NCBI RefSeq assembly: GCF_946151075.1 | Contig: NZ_OX267715.1 | Coordinates: 3,001,274 to 3,065,273 of the forward strand | Source of the DNA: Neobacillus sp. Marseille-Q6967 | GTDB taxonomy: Bacteria; Bacillota; Bacilli; Bacillales; Cytobacillaceae | Length of the DNA: 64,000 nt | Direction of reading: 5' to 3' | In this document: positions 17,089-24,188 of the stretch, piece by piece | Layout: each line of letters starts with the position of its first letter | Position numbering within the stretch: position 1 is the first letter of the stretch | Made by a program: the position numbers and the translations under genes | Notes under the pieces: generated by a model | What the model was told of the DNA's origin: nothing | Seen by the model: only the letters and a program-made list of their open reading frames with translations | Databases searched by the model: none

Positions 17089-17108
17089 TTGATTTGCGCT
17101 CCAATCAA
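17089..17108. repeat. Minimal 20-bp copy of the dispersed repeat
   Basis: TTGATTTGCGCTCCAATCAA, 19 of 20 bases identical to 58863-58882. It lies directly after, and overlaps the T-run of, the bmr attenuator terminator. Confidence 0.6.
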
Positions 17109-17249
17109 AAAGGCATACCGCAAGTGTGCAGTATGCCTCATAAAAAAGACAAAAAAACACGGATTACGAGTAGACGTAACCTGTGCTGTCTTCATCTTAA
17201 TATGCCCATAGAAAGACTAATAAAAAAGGACACAAATAGGACAGGTTAC
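17106..17249 (-). promoter_or_regulatory. bmr attenuator: terminator plus alternative pairing
   Basis: On the minus-strand RNA an 11-bp hairpin (17138-17128 with 17121-17111) followed by five U forms an intrinsic terminator upstream of bmrC. A perfect 9-bp inverted repeat pairs 17249-17241, inside the leader-peptide codons, with 17184-17176, upstream of the terminator. A ribosome in the leader peptide would block the first arm. This matches the ribosome-mediated attenuation known for bmrB-bmrCD in B. subtilis; the exact switch is inferred. Confidence 0.65.
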
Positions 17250-17294
17250 ATTTCGATATTTAGCTGCGCGTTGGTTCTTTTTCAATACAATCAT
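17217..17294 (-). CDS. 25-aa leader peptide of the bmrCD operon (BmrB-like)
   Basis: Starts MIVLKKNQRAAKYRN and ends with the hydrophobic, Cys-containing CPICVLFY. AAGGAGGG lies 7 bases upstream of ATG 17294, and a sigma-A promoter lies about 40 bases upstream. Codons for V-T-C fall on one arm of the antiterminator repeat, so translation or drug-stalled ribosomes should set the fold. Functional counterpart of B. subtilis BmrB by position; the sequence looks different from what I recall. Confidence 0.6.
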   Translation of the reverse strand: MIVLKKNQRAAKYRNVTCPICVLFY

Positions 17295-17333
17295 TTTGTA
17301 ACCCTCCTTTTTCCTTATTTTCCATTCTTTGTT

Positions 17334-17362
17334 AGATTATCACCCGTTTATTTAAATGTCAA
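17334..17362 (-). promoter_or_regulatory. Sigma-A promoter of the bmr leader
   Basis: TTGACA (17362-17357), 17 bases, TAATCT (17339-17334) with a TG one base before the -10. Close to consensus and positioned about 40 bases before the leader-peptide start. Confidence 0.75.
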
Positions 17363-17384
17363 TTCCCATTTTTCAGAATAGTCT

Positions 17385-17597
17385 TCAGGTTTTTTTGATC
17401 CTGCGATGAAATATTTTCCGGACAAAGATCAAGTAAAATATCGTTGGCATCGGGGCTTGAATCATTCCTATAATTCCCCAGAGCCAATAGTTATGATTGT
17501 GTTTCCTAGCATTTAGAAATAAAAATATGCTCTGAATAAGTAATATGACAACCACCATCAAGATAACAGGCAATGAGTACTCACCATTCATTTTCAT
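17385..17597 (-). CDS. Small two-span membrane protein of the sigY operon (YxlD/YxlE-like)
   Basis: 70-aa protein with two hydrophobic segments (residues about 8-28 and 38-62) and a very basic C-terminus (KIFHRRIKKT). Its WLWGIIGMIQAPMPTIFYLIF stretch resembles the PLDc_N-like segment of the short YxlD/YxlE proteins encoded with SigY in B. subtilis. ATGA overlap of 4 bases with the gene upstream. In B. subtilis these small proteins help restrain SigY; assigned by context. Confidence 0.65.
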   Translation of the reverse strand: MKMNGEYSLPVILMVVVILLIQSIFLFLNARKHNHNYWLWGIIGMIQAPMPTIFYLIFVRKIFHRRIKKT

Positions 17598-17941
17598 GAG
17601 CTTTCAACCTTCTTTTTTAAACCAGCTCCTGTATAAAAAACAATAAATACTGTGGAAAATATTTGGAGGATAAGGAAAATGACCGGCATCTGATAGAGTG
17701 AAACAATTATAATACTTAAAATAATAAAGGCAATCATGATAAAAAGAGATAGTTCTTTTATGAGTTTTTTTCGGGATTTCTCCTTCTCTGTTACAACTAT
17801 ATTTTCAAACCATTGCAGGTCTGGTGTGAATACGGGAAAACGTTCGATTTTGTCTAGTCCTTCTTGTAGTTCTTGAACAGCTCTCATATCCTGTTTATTT
17901 TGTAGTTCGCCGCCCTTGATGATTATGTTCTGTTTCTTCAT
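17594..17941 (-). CDS. yxlC: YxlC-like membrane protein, likely anti-sigma factor for SigY
   Basis: 115 aa: a soluble N-terminal half with LDKIERFPVFTPDLQWFE, then two membrane spans (about residues 64-84 and 88-107) and a basic tail. Matches the DUF5345/YxlC layout. It overlaps the sigY 3' end by 47 bases, so translation is coupled; an internal ATG at 17887 is an alternative start but lacks a good ribosome site. Expected to sequester SigY at the membrane, by analogy with B. subtilis. Confidence 0.7.
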   Translation of the reverse strand: MKKQNIIIKGGELQNKQDMRAVQELQEGLDKIERFPVFTPDLQWFENIVVTEKEKSRKKLIKELSLFIMIAFIILSIIIVSLYQMPVIFLILQIFSTVFIVFYTGAGLKKKVESS

Positions 17942-18452
17942 CTAGTTTCAGCTCCCTTCTCACTGTCTTAATCCCATTATGTATCCGCGATTTAACTGTT
18001 CCCGGTGATACCCGCATCCATTCACCGATTTCATCATATGAATATCCATAATAATGTTTTAAAACAATAGGCACCCGAACGTCTTCCTTTAATCTCCCGA
18101 GTGCCTCTAAGGCGTCATTCCATTCTTCATTTCTGCTATCAAAATGCCATTTCAATTTTCGAAACGCTTCCTCCTGCCCTTTCCAGCTTTTTTCACGTTT
18201 TTGTTTCCTGCATTGGTCAATGTATGTATTGGTGGCAATCGAAATGAGCCAAGTTGAAAACTTACTTTGACCATTATAAAGCTGTATTTTCTGCACGCAT
18301 TTTGCCATGGTTTCCTGGGCTAATTCTTCTGCTATATCGGGATTCATTGTAATTTTCATTAAATATTTTACAAGGAATGGATAATTTTCTTTAAACAACA
18401 TGGCAAATGAAAGATGGTCTCCCTCTTTTGCACTTTTTATTAACGGGTCCAT
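17895..18452 (-). CDS. sigY: ECF RNA polymerase sigma factor SigY
   Basis: 185-aa ECF sigma factor. Region 2 (DIAEELAQETMAKCVQKI and FSTWLISIATNTYIDQ, residues 35-80) and region 4 helix-turn-helix (YSYDEIGEWMRVSPGTVKSRIHNG, residues about 135-160) are clear, and there is no extra C-terminal domain. Followed by yxlC and a small membrane gene as in the B. subtilis sigY operon. Its own promoter carries TGAACG and CGTC elements, indicating autoregulation. Confidence 0.82.
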   Translation of the reverse strand: MDPLIKSAKEGDHLSFAMLFKENYPFLVKYLMKITMNPDIAEELAQETMAKCVQKIQLYNGQSKFSTWLISIATNTYIDQCRKQKREKSWKGQEEAFRKLKWHFDSRNEEWNDALEALGRLKEDVRVPIVLKHYYGYSYDEIGEWMRVSPGTVKSRIHNGIKTVRRELKLDEETEHNHQGRRTTK

Positions 18453-18506
18453 TCGTCTTGCCCTCTCTTTCCCCCATCATCCCTCTAATTTCAACTTCCT
18501 TTATTA

Positions 18507-18531
18507 GACGTAACAAAATTGATTTCGTTCA
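18507..18531 (-). promoter_or_regulatory. ECF-type (SigY-like) autoregulatory promoter
   Basis: TGAACG (18531-18526), 15 bases, CGTC (18510-18507), the element pair I recall for the B. subtilis SigY autoregulated promoter. Confidence 0.55.
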
Positions 18532-18552
18532 CCTTTCTTCATTAATTTTAAC

Positions 18553-18580
18553 AAAAACGGCACGGATGTCTCCGTGCCAT
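18553..18580 (-). terminator. Terminator of the class A PBP gene
   Basis: Eight-bp stem GGCACGGA / TCCGTGCC with a 4-base loop, followed on the minus strand by GTTTTTG. Confidence 0.75.
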
Positions 18581-18583
18581 ATG

Positions 18584-20617
18584 TTATGGGTTTATATTTG
18601 GTCCTATTTTTCTCCATCTCTTTTCCCACTTTTCCTTTTGCTTTTTCCATCTTTTCTCCCACTTGTTTTCACCCTGTGGAATCCGGTTATCATTTCCTAT
18701 TCTAAGCTTCTTGTCTTCTTTCCTTTCTACCTTCTTTATAAAAGAATCTATATGTGGTACTCCAAAGCTTACCGATGGAAGACCTTTTAATGCTTGGTTC
18801 ATGACTTCACGAAATACAATAGCTGCACCTGTGCTGCTCGTGGATTTTAGGTAATGTTTTTCATCGGTTTTATCATATCCGACCCATATCGCTCCAACTA
18901 GCTGTGGGGTATATCCTACAAACCATTGGTCCTTTACACCATTTACTCCCTCAAACGGGACTTGAGTCGATCCTGTTTTACCCGCCATTTCTCTCCCAGA
19001 CAGCAGGGCATTTTTTCCCGTCCCGTCTTCCACCACACTAAGCAGCATAGAGGTAATTTGTTCTGCTACTTCTTTTCCCGTTACTTGCTCCTTGTCCTCT
19101 TGCCACTCGGCTGCAACATTACCGTCTCGATCAAGGATTTTTTTGATCACATGTGCCTTTGTGCGAATACCCTGATTGGCAAACACTGAGTAAGCCTCGG
19201 CCATTTGTAATGGGGATACTCCCCTTTCAACACCACCAAGCGCTATAGATAAATTCCTATCACCAGTTTCTAACGAAATCCCAAAACGCTTGATAGAATT
19301 TAACCCTTTTTCAATTCCGATATGATTTAAAAGCCATACCGCAGAAACATTTTTAGAAAGTTTTACAGCCTCATACATAGGTACTTCCCCATCATACTTG
19401 TGATTATAATTCCTTGGTTCATACTCCCCAAAACTCATAGGCTCGTCTTTTAACATATCGGTTATTTTCCAGCCTTCTTCGATGGCCGGAGTGTAGACCG
19501 CGAGTGGTTTAAATATAGAGCCGGGTTGTGCTTTTAAATGTGTTGCCCGATTATACCCCCTAAAGGTGTGTTCACCCCTCCCGCCTACAAGGGCCCGAAT
19601 TCCTCCCGTTTCCGGATCTACCAGAATCCCGCCGCTTTCAACTAAACCTTCTGTCCCACGAGGAAATAGTTTGTCATTTTGAAAGGTTTCTTCCATGGCT
19701 TCCTGCATAGCCGGATCCAACTCTGTATAAATTTGATAGCCGCCTGTGAGCAGCTCTTCCTGAGTTAGTCCATAAACATTTATTGCTTCTTCAAATACTT
19801 GGTCAACATAATAAGGGAATTTACCTTTAAATGGGTCAGTTCCCAGTTCATTTAAAATGACTTTTTCACTCTTAGCCTGCTGATATTGTGCATTTGTTAT
19901 AAAGCCTTTCTCTTTCATTTGCATTAATACAACATTACGCCTTTCAGTTGCTTTTTCGATATACTTATTGGGATTTAATGCAGAAGGCGCCTTAATTAAA
20001 CCAGCCAAGAGGGCCGATTCACTAATGGAGAGGTCACTAACCTCCTTAGCCAAAAAATGACGGGCAGCCTGTTTTATCCCCCATGCACCATCACCAAAAT
20101 AAATTTGATTTAAGTACATTTGAAGGATTTCCTCTTTTGTATATTGCTCTTCTATCTTCATGGCCAAAAATACTTCATCCAATTTTCTTTTAAGGGTTTT
20201 TTGTGAAGTCAACAGCGTATTTTTGGTGAGCTGCTGGGTTATAGTGCTCCCTCCCTCCACCATTCCTCCTGCCTTGATATCACGAATTAGTGCTCTTGCG
20301 ATTCCGATCATATCAAAACCGTGATGCTCGTAAAAACGGTGGTCCTCTATGGCAATAACCGCATTTTTCAGCGTCTCTGGAACTTCTTTGATAGAAACCC
20401 CTTCGGTTTTATGAGAGGATATTTTACTGGCTATATTTCCATTTTTATCAAGGAAAACAGTTGCCTGTGGAAGTTCATTTCTCAAGGAAGAGATATCTGC
20501 CTCTGAGAAGTAAGCATAGATGATACTAAGAAACCCTAAAACAAAAAGGGATAAAGATAATACCAATACTTGGTTCATGTGCCAGCGTTTCCAATTACTA
20601 AAAAGATTATTAATCAT
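18584..20617 (-). CDS. Class A penicillin-binding protein (PbpF/PbpG-like)
   Basis: Bifunctional murein polymerase of about 677 aa, with one N-terminal membrane anchor. Transglycosylase (GT51) motifs EDHRFYEHHGFD near residue 90 and GGSTITQQLTKN near 120; transpeptidase motifs SIFK near 370, SKN near 430 and KTG near 565. A basic tail repeats KRWKKQKEKWEKRW. Size and the small tail resemble the sporulation-linked PbpF/PbpG of B. subtilis; I cannot choose between them. The start is uncertain: ATG 20617 has AGGAGG about 13 bases upstream, while a TTG at 20629 almost touches it. Confidence 0.88.
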   Translation of the reverse strand: MINNLFSNWKRWHMNQVLVLSLSLFVLGFLSIIYAYFSEADISSLRNELPQATVFLDKNGNIASKISSHKTEGVSIKEVPETLKNAVIAIEDHRFYEHHGFDMIGIARALIRDIKAGGMVEGGSTITQQLTKNTLLTSQKTLKRKLDEVFLAMKIEEQYTKEEILQMYLNQIYFGDGAWGIKQAARHFLAKEVSDLSISESALLAGLIKAPSALNPNKYIEKATERRNVVLMQMKEKGFITNAQYQQAKSEKVILNELGTDPFKGKFPYYVDQVFEEAINVYGLTQEELLTGGYQIYTELDPAMQEAMEETFQNDKLFPRGTEGLVESGGILVDPETGGIRALVGGRGEHTFRGYNRATHLKAQPGSIFKPLAVYTPAIEEGWKITDMLKDEPMSFGEYEPRNYNHKYDGEVPMYEAVKLSKNVSAVWLLNHIGIEKGLNSIKRFGISLETGDRNLSIALGGVERGVSPLQMAEAYSVFANQGIRTKAHVIKKILDRDGNVAAEWQEDKEQVTGKEVAEQITSMLLSVVEDGTGKNALLSGREMAGKTGSTQVPFEGVNGVKDQWFVGYTPQLVGAIWVGYDKTDEKHYLKSTSSTGAAIVFREVMNQALKGLPSVSFGVPHIDSFIKKVERKEDKKLRIGNDNRIPQGENKWEKRWKKQKEKWEKRWRKIGPNINP

Positions 20618-20708
20618 TACAAACGACAAACCCTCCTATTGGATTGTTTAACCTGTGAAAGTCCTCAACTTCTTTTTCCCTAATCTGGTAAAATTTACTC
20701 TCAAATAA

Positions 20709-20742
20709 AAGGAAAAGCCCTCGATAAATTCGAGAGCTTTTC
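20709..20742. terminator. Terminator of the XRE regulator gene
   Basis: Long stem AAGGAAAAGCcCTCGA / TCGAGaGCTTTTCCTT with a TAAAT loop, just after the stop codon of the minus-strand gene. Confidence 0.85.
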
Positions 20743-20749
20743 CTTTTAT

Positions 20750-21217
20750 TTATGAATTTGTATCATCATTCTTTGCAAGTTCTTTTAAACGCTGTTTTGT
20801 TAACTTTTCATCAAAGCTGCTAAAAACTCGATAATGCTGCTCGTCTAGAATACGAAAATGCTTACTTAATATATTCTGTTGAAGGATGAAGCCATTTTTC
20901 CTCGAAATTTCCTTCCACCAAATACGGCCGCCAAAGGTTTTCATTCGGCGGTAGTCAATTCCTTCACGGGCAACTGTCTCCAAAACCTCGAGTGGTTCAT
21001 TACCAAATAAAAATTGGACGGTTTCTGTTTCTCGAAATAATGCGCATATAGAGACAACGGTAGACCATCCGGCAAGGACTCTGCCTTTTTCGATTTGCAC
21101 CAATGTTTTCTTGGATACACCGATAATTTCAGCCATTTTATCTTGAGTGTACCCAGCTTCAGTGCGTATCAATCTCAATTTCTCGGAAACGAGTCTAATA
21201 ATTTCATCTCTATTCAT
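20750..21217 (-). CDS. XRE-family transcriptional regulator
   Basis: 155 aa: an N-terminal Cro/C1-type helix-turn-helix (RLIRTEAGYTQDKMAEIIGV and KKTLVQIEKGR, residues 12-50) and a C-terminal half rich in aromatic and basic residues (GGRIWWKEISRKNG) with no recognised domain. Start taken at ATG 21217, 7 bases after AAGGAAGG. Stands alone with its own terminator. The target is unknown. Confidence 0.8.
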   Translation of the reverse strand: MNRDEIIRLVSEKLRLIRTEAGYTQDKMAEIIGVSKKTLVQIEKGRVLAGWSTVVSICALFRETETVQFLFGNEPLEVLETVAREGIDYRRMKTFGGRIWWKEISRKNGFILQQNILSKHFRILDEQHYRVFSSFDEKLTKQRLKELAKNDDTNS

Positions 21218-21282
21218 AAATAACCTTCCTTTGCAGCCATCTAGTGTAATTTTACACAACTTTCTTCGCTAATAAAAGAAAA

Positions 21283-21320
21283 AACTGCTATTTTTAACTT
21301 AATAGCAGTTTGATCGTTTT
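21283..21320 (-). terminator. Terminator-like hairpin after the FeoA-like ORF
   Basis: AAACTGCTATT / AATAGCAGTTT pairs perfectly over 11 positions around an 8-base loop, with a T-rich flank (TTTTTTCTTTT) on the minus strand. It lies 35 bases beyond the stop of the 22-aa ORF and suggests a short independent transcript. Confidence 0.7.
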
Positions 21321-21353
21321 ATTTTGGAGGAATTCCACATTGACTAGTGCAGG

Positions 21354-21422
21354 TTATAACCGACCCACATTTGATATATTTACAATTTTCCCTCTATCCC
21401 CAACCTTAACAGACCCAAACAT
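21354..21422 (-). CDS. 22-aa FeoA-like micro-ORF, possibly a remnant
   Basis: Peptide MFGSVKVGDRGKIVNISNVG followed by RL and stop. This matches the N-terminal beta-strand pattern of FeoA (LKVGEKGTIVKI ... RRRL) and stops where FeoA would begin its RRxxxLG helix. AAGGGT is 6 bases upstream of the ATG and a Fur-box-like sequence lies 25 bases further. Either a truncated feoA relic that kept its promoter and terminator or a real microprotein; FeoA similarity is my reading of a short segment. Confidence 0.4.
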   Translation of the reverse strand: MFGSVKVGDRGKIVNISNVGRL

Positions 21423-21446
21423 ATTATCACCCTTCTATATATTAAT

Positions 21447-21461
21447 TTAGAATGATTATCT
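21447..21461. promoter_or_regulatory. Fur-box-like 7-1-7 element
   Basis: TTAGAATGATTATCT agrees with TGATAATnATTATCA at 11 of 14 defined positions. It sits between the FeoA-like micro-ORF and the divergent NERD gene, so could control either. Confidence 0.4.
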
Positions 21462-21603
21462 TTATTTATAAGGTAATTCTATCATGAGTAAATATGGAAA
21501 ATGTGACAAATATCCGAATTATTCGGTTACCATCCTTGTTTGGTTGGTTAGATTTTCATAGAATTAAGATATGGTTTTTTTAATAATATAAAGGAAGTGG
21601 ATT

Positions 21604-22515
21604 ATGATTATTCACGCAAGGCCGCTGCCACTTGAAATACTATTATTACGGTATTTATCTAGAAGAATGGAATTCTCTGAAAGTGAACTGATAAACTATC
21701 AATATCTTGAAAAAGGATATGAAGGAGAATTGAGGAGTGATGAATGGTTACAAGGGCTCACTGACCAATGGCTTGTATTACACGGATTATTATTAGAATA
21801 TAACGGGTCCAAGTTTCAAATTGATACGCTGATTATTGCATATGAAAAGATTTACATATTGGATATAAAAAACTATGAAGGTGACTATTATCTTGATGGT
21901 GATAAATGGTATAAAAAAACAAATTCTAACCTCAAGAACCCGCTGCACCAGTTGATTAGATGTCAAACCGAGCTGCGGAAATTACTCCAAAGTATTGGTT
22001 ATAATTATCCGATTGAAGCCTATCTTATCTTTAATAACCCCGAATTTCACTTATACACAACCACCATACATTCAAACATTATTTTCCCAACACAATTAAA
22101 ACGCTTTTTGAAAAAATTAAATAGGCGTCCTATGAAACTTAATCAAAGACATCACAAATTAGCTGAACAACTAGCAGCACTTCACATTGTTGAATCCCCA
22201 TACTCACGCGTACCTGCCTATCATTTTACCACCCTAAAAAAAGGTATGTTTTGTCTTATATGCTATTCTATCTACACTGATGTAAGTAAAGATTTATGTA
22301 TTTGTAATCATTGCGGCTGCATTGAAGGAGTAGATGATGCAGTTTTGAGGAACGTAGAGGAATATATTCTCCTTTTTCCTGATCGGATAATTACAACGAA
22401 AGACATATATGAATGGTGTGGATGTATTTTATCTAAAAAGGTTATACGAAGGGTTTTATCAAAAAACTATACACTAAAAGGGTTTGGTCCTTCTTCAAAT
22501 TTTGTTATTAAGTAA
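21604..22515 (+). CDS. NERD-domain protein with C-terminal Cys-rich segment
   Basis: 303 aa. An N-terminal nuclease-related (NERD) domain, residues about 35-150, shows the YEGELRSDEWL opening, the FQIDTLII strand carrying the conserved Asp, and LDIKNYEGDYY with the conserved D-x-K. A segment near residues 215-240 (CLIC ... CICNHCGC) looks zinc-binding. NERD proteins are thought to be DNA-processing enzymes of the restriction-endonuclease fold, but their biological role is not settled. AAGGAAGTG precedes the ATG. Confidence 0.82.
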   Translation: MIIHARPLPLEILLLRYLSRRMEFSESELINYQYLEKGYEGELRSDEWLQGLTDQWLVLHGLLLEYNGSKFQIDTLIIAYEKIYILDIKNYEGDYYLDGDKWYKKTNSNLKNPLHQLIRCQTELRKLLQSIGYNYPIEAYLIFNNPEFHLYTTTIHSNIIFPTQLKRFLKKLNRRPMKLNQRHHKLAEQLAALHIVESPYSRVPAYHFTTLKKGMFCLICYSIYTDVSKDLCICNHCGCIEGVDDAVLRNVEEYILLFPDRIITTKDIYEWCGCILSKKVIRRVLSKNYTLKGFGPSSNFVIK

Positions 22516-22568
22516 ACAACTCTAAGGGGTAATTAAGGATTAAATAGCGCCTTGTTACTCCTTTTTTC

Positions 22569-23190
22569 CAGTTTATCTTCCTTCTCGGGCATCTTTCCTT
22601 CCGAATGATTCCCGCTTATACAGTTTTTCCTCCGTCTCGGGCATCTTTCCTTCTGAATGATTCCCGCTTATACAGTTTTTCCTCCGACTCGGGCATCTTT
22701 CCTTCCGAATGATTCCCGCTTATACAGTTTTTCCTCCGACTCGGGCATCTTTCCTTCCGAATGATTCCCGCTTATACAGTTTTTCCTCCGTCTCGGGCAT
22801 CTTTCCTTCCGAATGATTCCCGCTCATACAGTTTTTCCTCCGACTCGGGCACCTTTCCCTTTGAATGATTCCCGCTCATACAGTTTTTCCTCTGCCCCGG
22901 GCATCTTTCCTTCCGAATGATTCCCGCTCATACAGTTTTTCCTCCGCCCCGGGCATCTTTCCTTTTGAATGATTCCCGCTCATACTGTTTTTCCTCTGCC
23001 CCGGGCATCTTTCCTTCCGAATGATTCCCGCTCATACAGTTTTTCCTCCGACTCGGGCATCTTTCCTTCCGAATGATTCCCGCTCATACAGTTTTTCCTC
23101 CGACTCGGGCATCTTTCCTACCGAATGATTCCCGTCTAGCCAGTTTTGCCCCCTCATCGGGTATCTTTCCACCAGCAATTCCAGTTGTTT
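22569..23190. repeat. 52-bp tandem repeat array: 11 full copies plus a decayed twelfth
   Basis: Copies start every 52 bases: 22569, 22621, 22673, 22725, 22777, 22829, 22881, 22933, 22985, 23037 and 23089; a degenerate copy begins at 23141. Each carries CGGGCATC and GATTCCCG, which pair over 8 positions with one mismatch around a 13-base loop. Earlier copies read CGCTTATA, later ones CGCTCATA. 52 is not a multiple of three and stops occur in every frame, so it is not coding. Confidence 0.95.
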
Positions 23191-23221
23191 CTGGTATCTT
23201 ATTTCACAACCAAAAAACTAA

Positions 23222-23250
23222 AAAAAGAAAGGCCTGGTAACCTTTCTTTT
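23222..23250 (-). terminator. Terminator of thiT
   Basis: Nine-bp stem AAAGAAAGG / CCTTTCTTT with an 8-base loop, overlapping the end of thiT. On the minus strand the stem is followed by T-runs. Confidence 0.75.
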
Positions 23251-23827
23251 ACTTCATCATTTTTTTGGGTGCTGCACTTATGACTAGAATCACAATAATG
23301 GCGCTGACGATAAAACTTGGAAGCATGTAGGTTCCATTATAGATGATGGAATATACTGCAACTGGCTGGCCTTCGGGTGCATATTCCCCGAAAAATACAA
23401 TCCCGGAGAAAACATGAGCCACATAACGGAGAAAGCTCCCAACAAAGGTTCCCAGAATCGTACTAATAACCCACAGCTTCTTTTTATCTTCTCTTAATCC
23501 GCGCTTCACCTGCGAAGCAAAAATCCCAGCTAATCCCACAACGGCAAACGCCACTCCATAATCAACGAGCCCCTGAACAATCGTGTAAATCTGTGAAAAG
23601 CCCAGTATAAACTGAAGAAGGCCCAGTAAAAACCCGGATAAAACGCCGCCTTTAATCCCCCAGCGGAAAGCGATAATAAAAATGGGAACCATCCCAATCG
23701 AAATGGAACCACCTTGAGGCCATATCTTAAAAGACATTAATCCAGATATATAGTCCAATAAAAAGGCTAGTGCAGTAAAAACCGCCACCTCAACTAAAAA
23801 TAATGTATTACTCTTCTTTTGCTGCAT
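23249..23827 (-). CDS. thiT: Thiamine ECF transporter S component ThiT (YuaJ)
   Basis: 192-aa integral membrane protein with about six spans, the substrate-binding subunit that captures thiamine for the energy-coupling-factor transporter. Typical features are the conserved GGSISIGMVPIFIIAFRWGIKGG region near residue 45 and KRGLRE-type basic loops. Start at ATG 23827 with GAGGAG 8 bases upstream. A TPP riboswitch and terminator lie upstream, which independently supports thiamine. The energising EcfA/T genes are not in this window. Confidence 0.93.
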   Translation of the reverse strand: MQQKKSNTLFLVEVAVFTALAFLLDYISGLMSFKIWPQGGSISIGMVPIFIIAFRWGIKGGVLSGFLLGLLQFILGFSQIYTIVQGLVDYGVAFAVVGLAGIFASQVKRGLREDKKKLWVISTILGTFVGSFLRYVAHVFSGIVFFGEYAPEGQPVAVYSIIYNGTYMLPSFIVSAIIVILVISAAPKKMMK

Positions 23828-23851
23828 ATGACCACTCCTCTTTTTTTCCAC

Positions 23852-23897
23852 AAAAAAAAGCAATGCACGACGGTTTGGTTGGTCTGCATTGCTTTTT
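23852..23897 (-). terminator. Riboswitch-controlled terminator upstream of thiT
   Basis: Stem GCAATGCA / TGCATTGC extended by A/T pairs and followed by eight T on the minus strand, placed between the TPP aptamer and the thiT start. Confidence 0.85.
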
Positions 23898-23900
23898 ACC

Positions 23901-23998
23901 GGCAAACCACATCCCTACGTTAGGATTAACTAACAGGTTCATAGGGTCAGAACGTATCGTTCACTCTCAGCCGCCTGCAGCAGCTCCCCCTGTGGAAG
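23901..23998 (-). promoter_or_regulatory. TPP (THI-box) riboswitch
   Basis: On the minus strand the aptamer core is present in order: CAGGGGGAGC, the GCTGAGAG motif, ACCCTATGAACCTG, and GCGTAGGGA-like ACGTAGGGA. With the terminator that follows, thiamine pyrophosphate is expected to stop transcription of thiT. Confidence 0.93.
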
Positions 23999-24188
23999 TA
24001 TTCAAATGATTTTACAAAAAGTACTATACTATTGTTTTGATATTTTTACAAGGTGTAACTTTCTCTCATGTTATAATTGATTTAATACTTTGAATTTTGA
24101 TAGAAATTACCTACTTTTCTTAAAAGGTTTTTTAGTTTGTATCACGAATTTTTAAAGGAGTCTGGAGAGCTTATAGGAGGAAAATAAT

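Noticed and set aside
22569..23190. Possible CRISPR array
   Set aside because: The repeats are contiguous 52-bp units with no unique spacers, and no cas genes are near.
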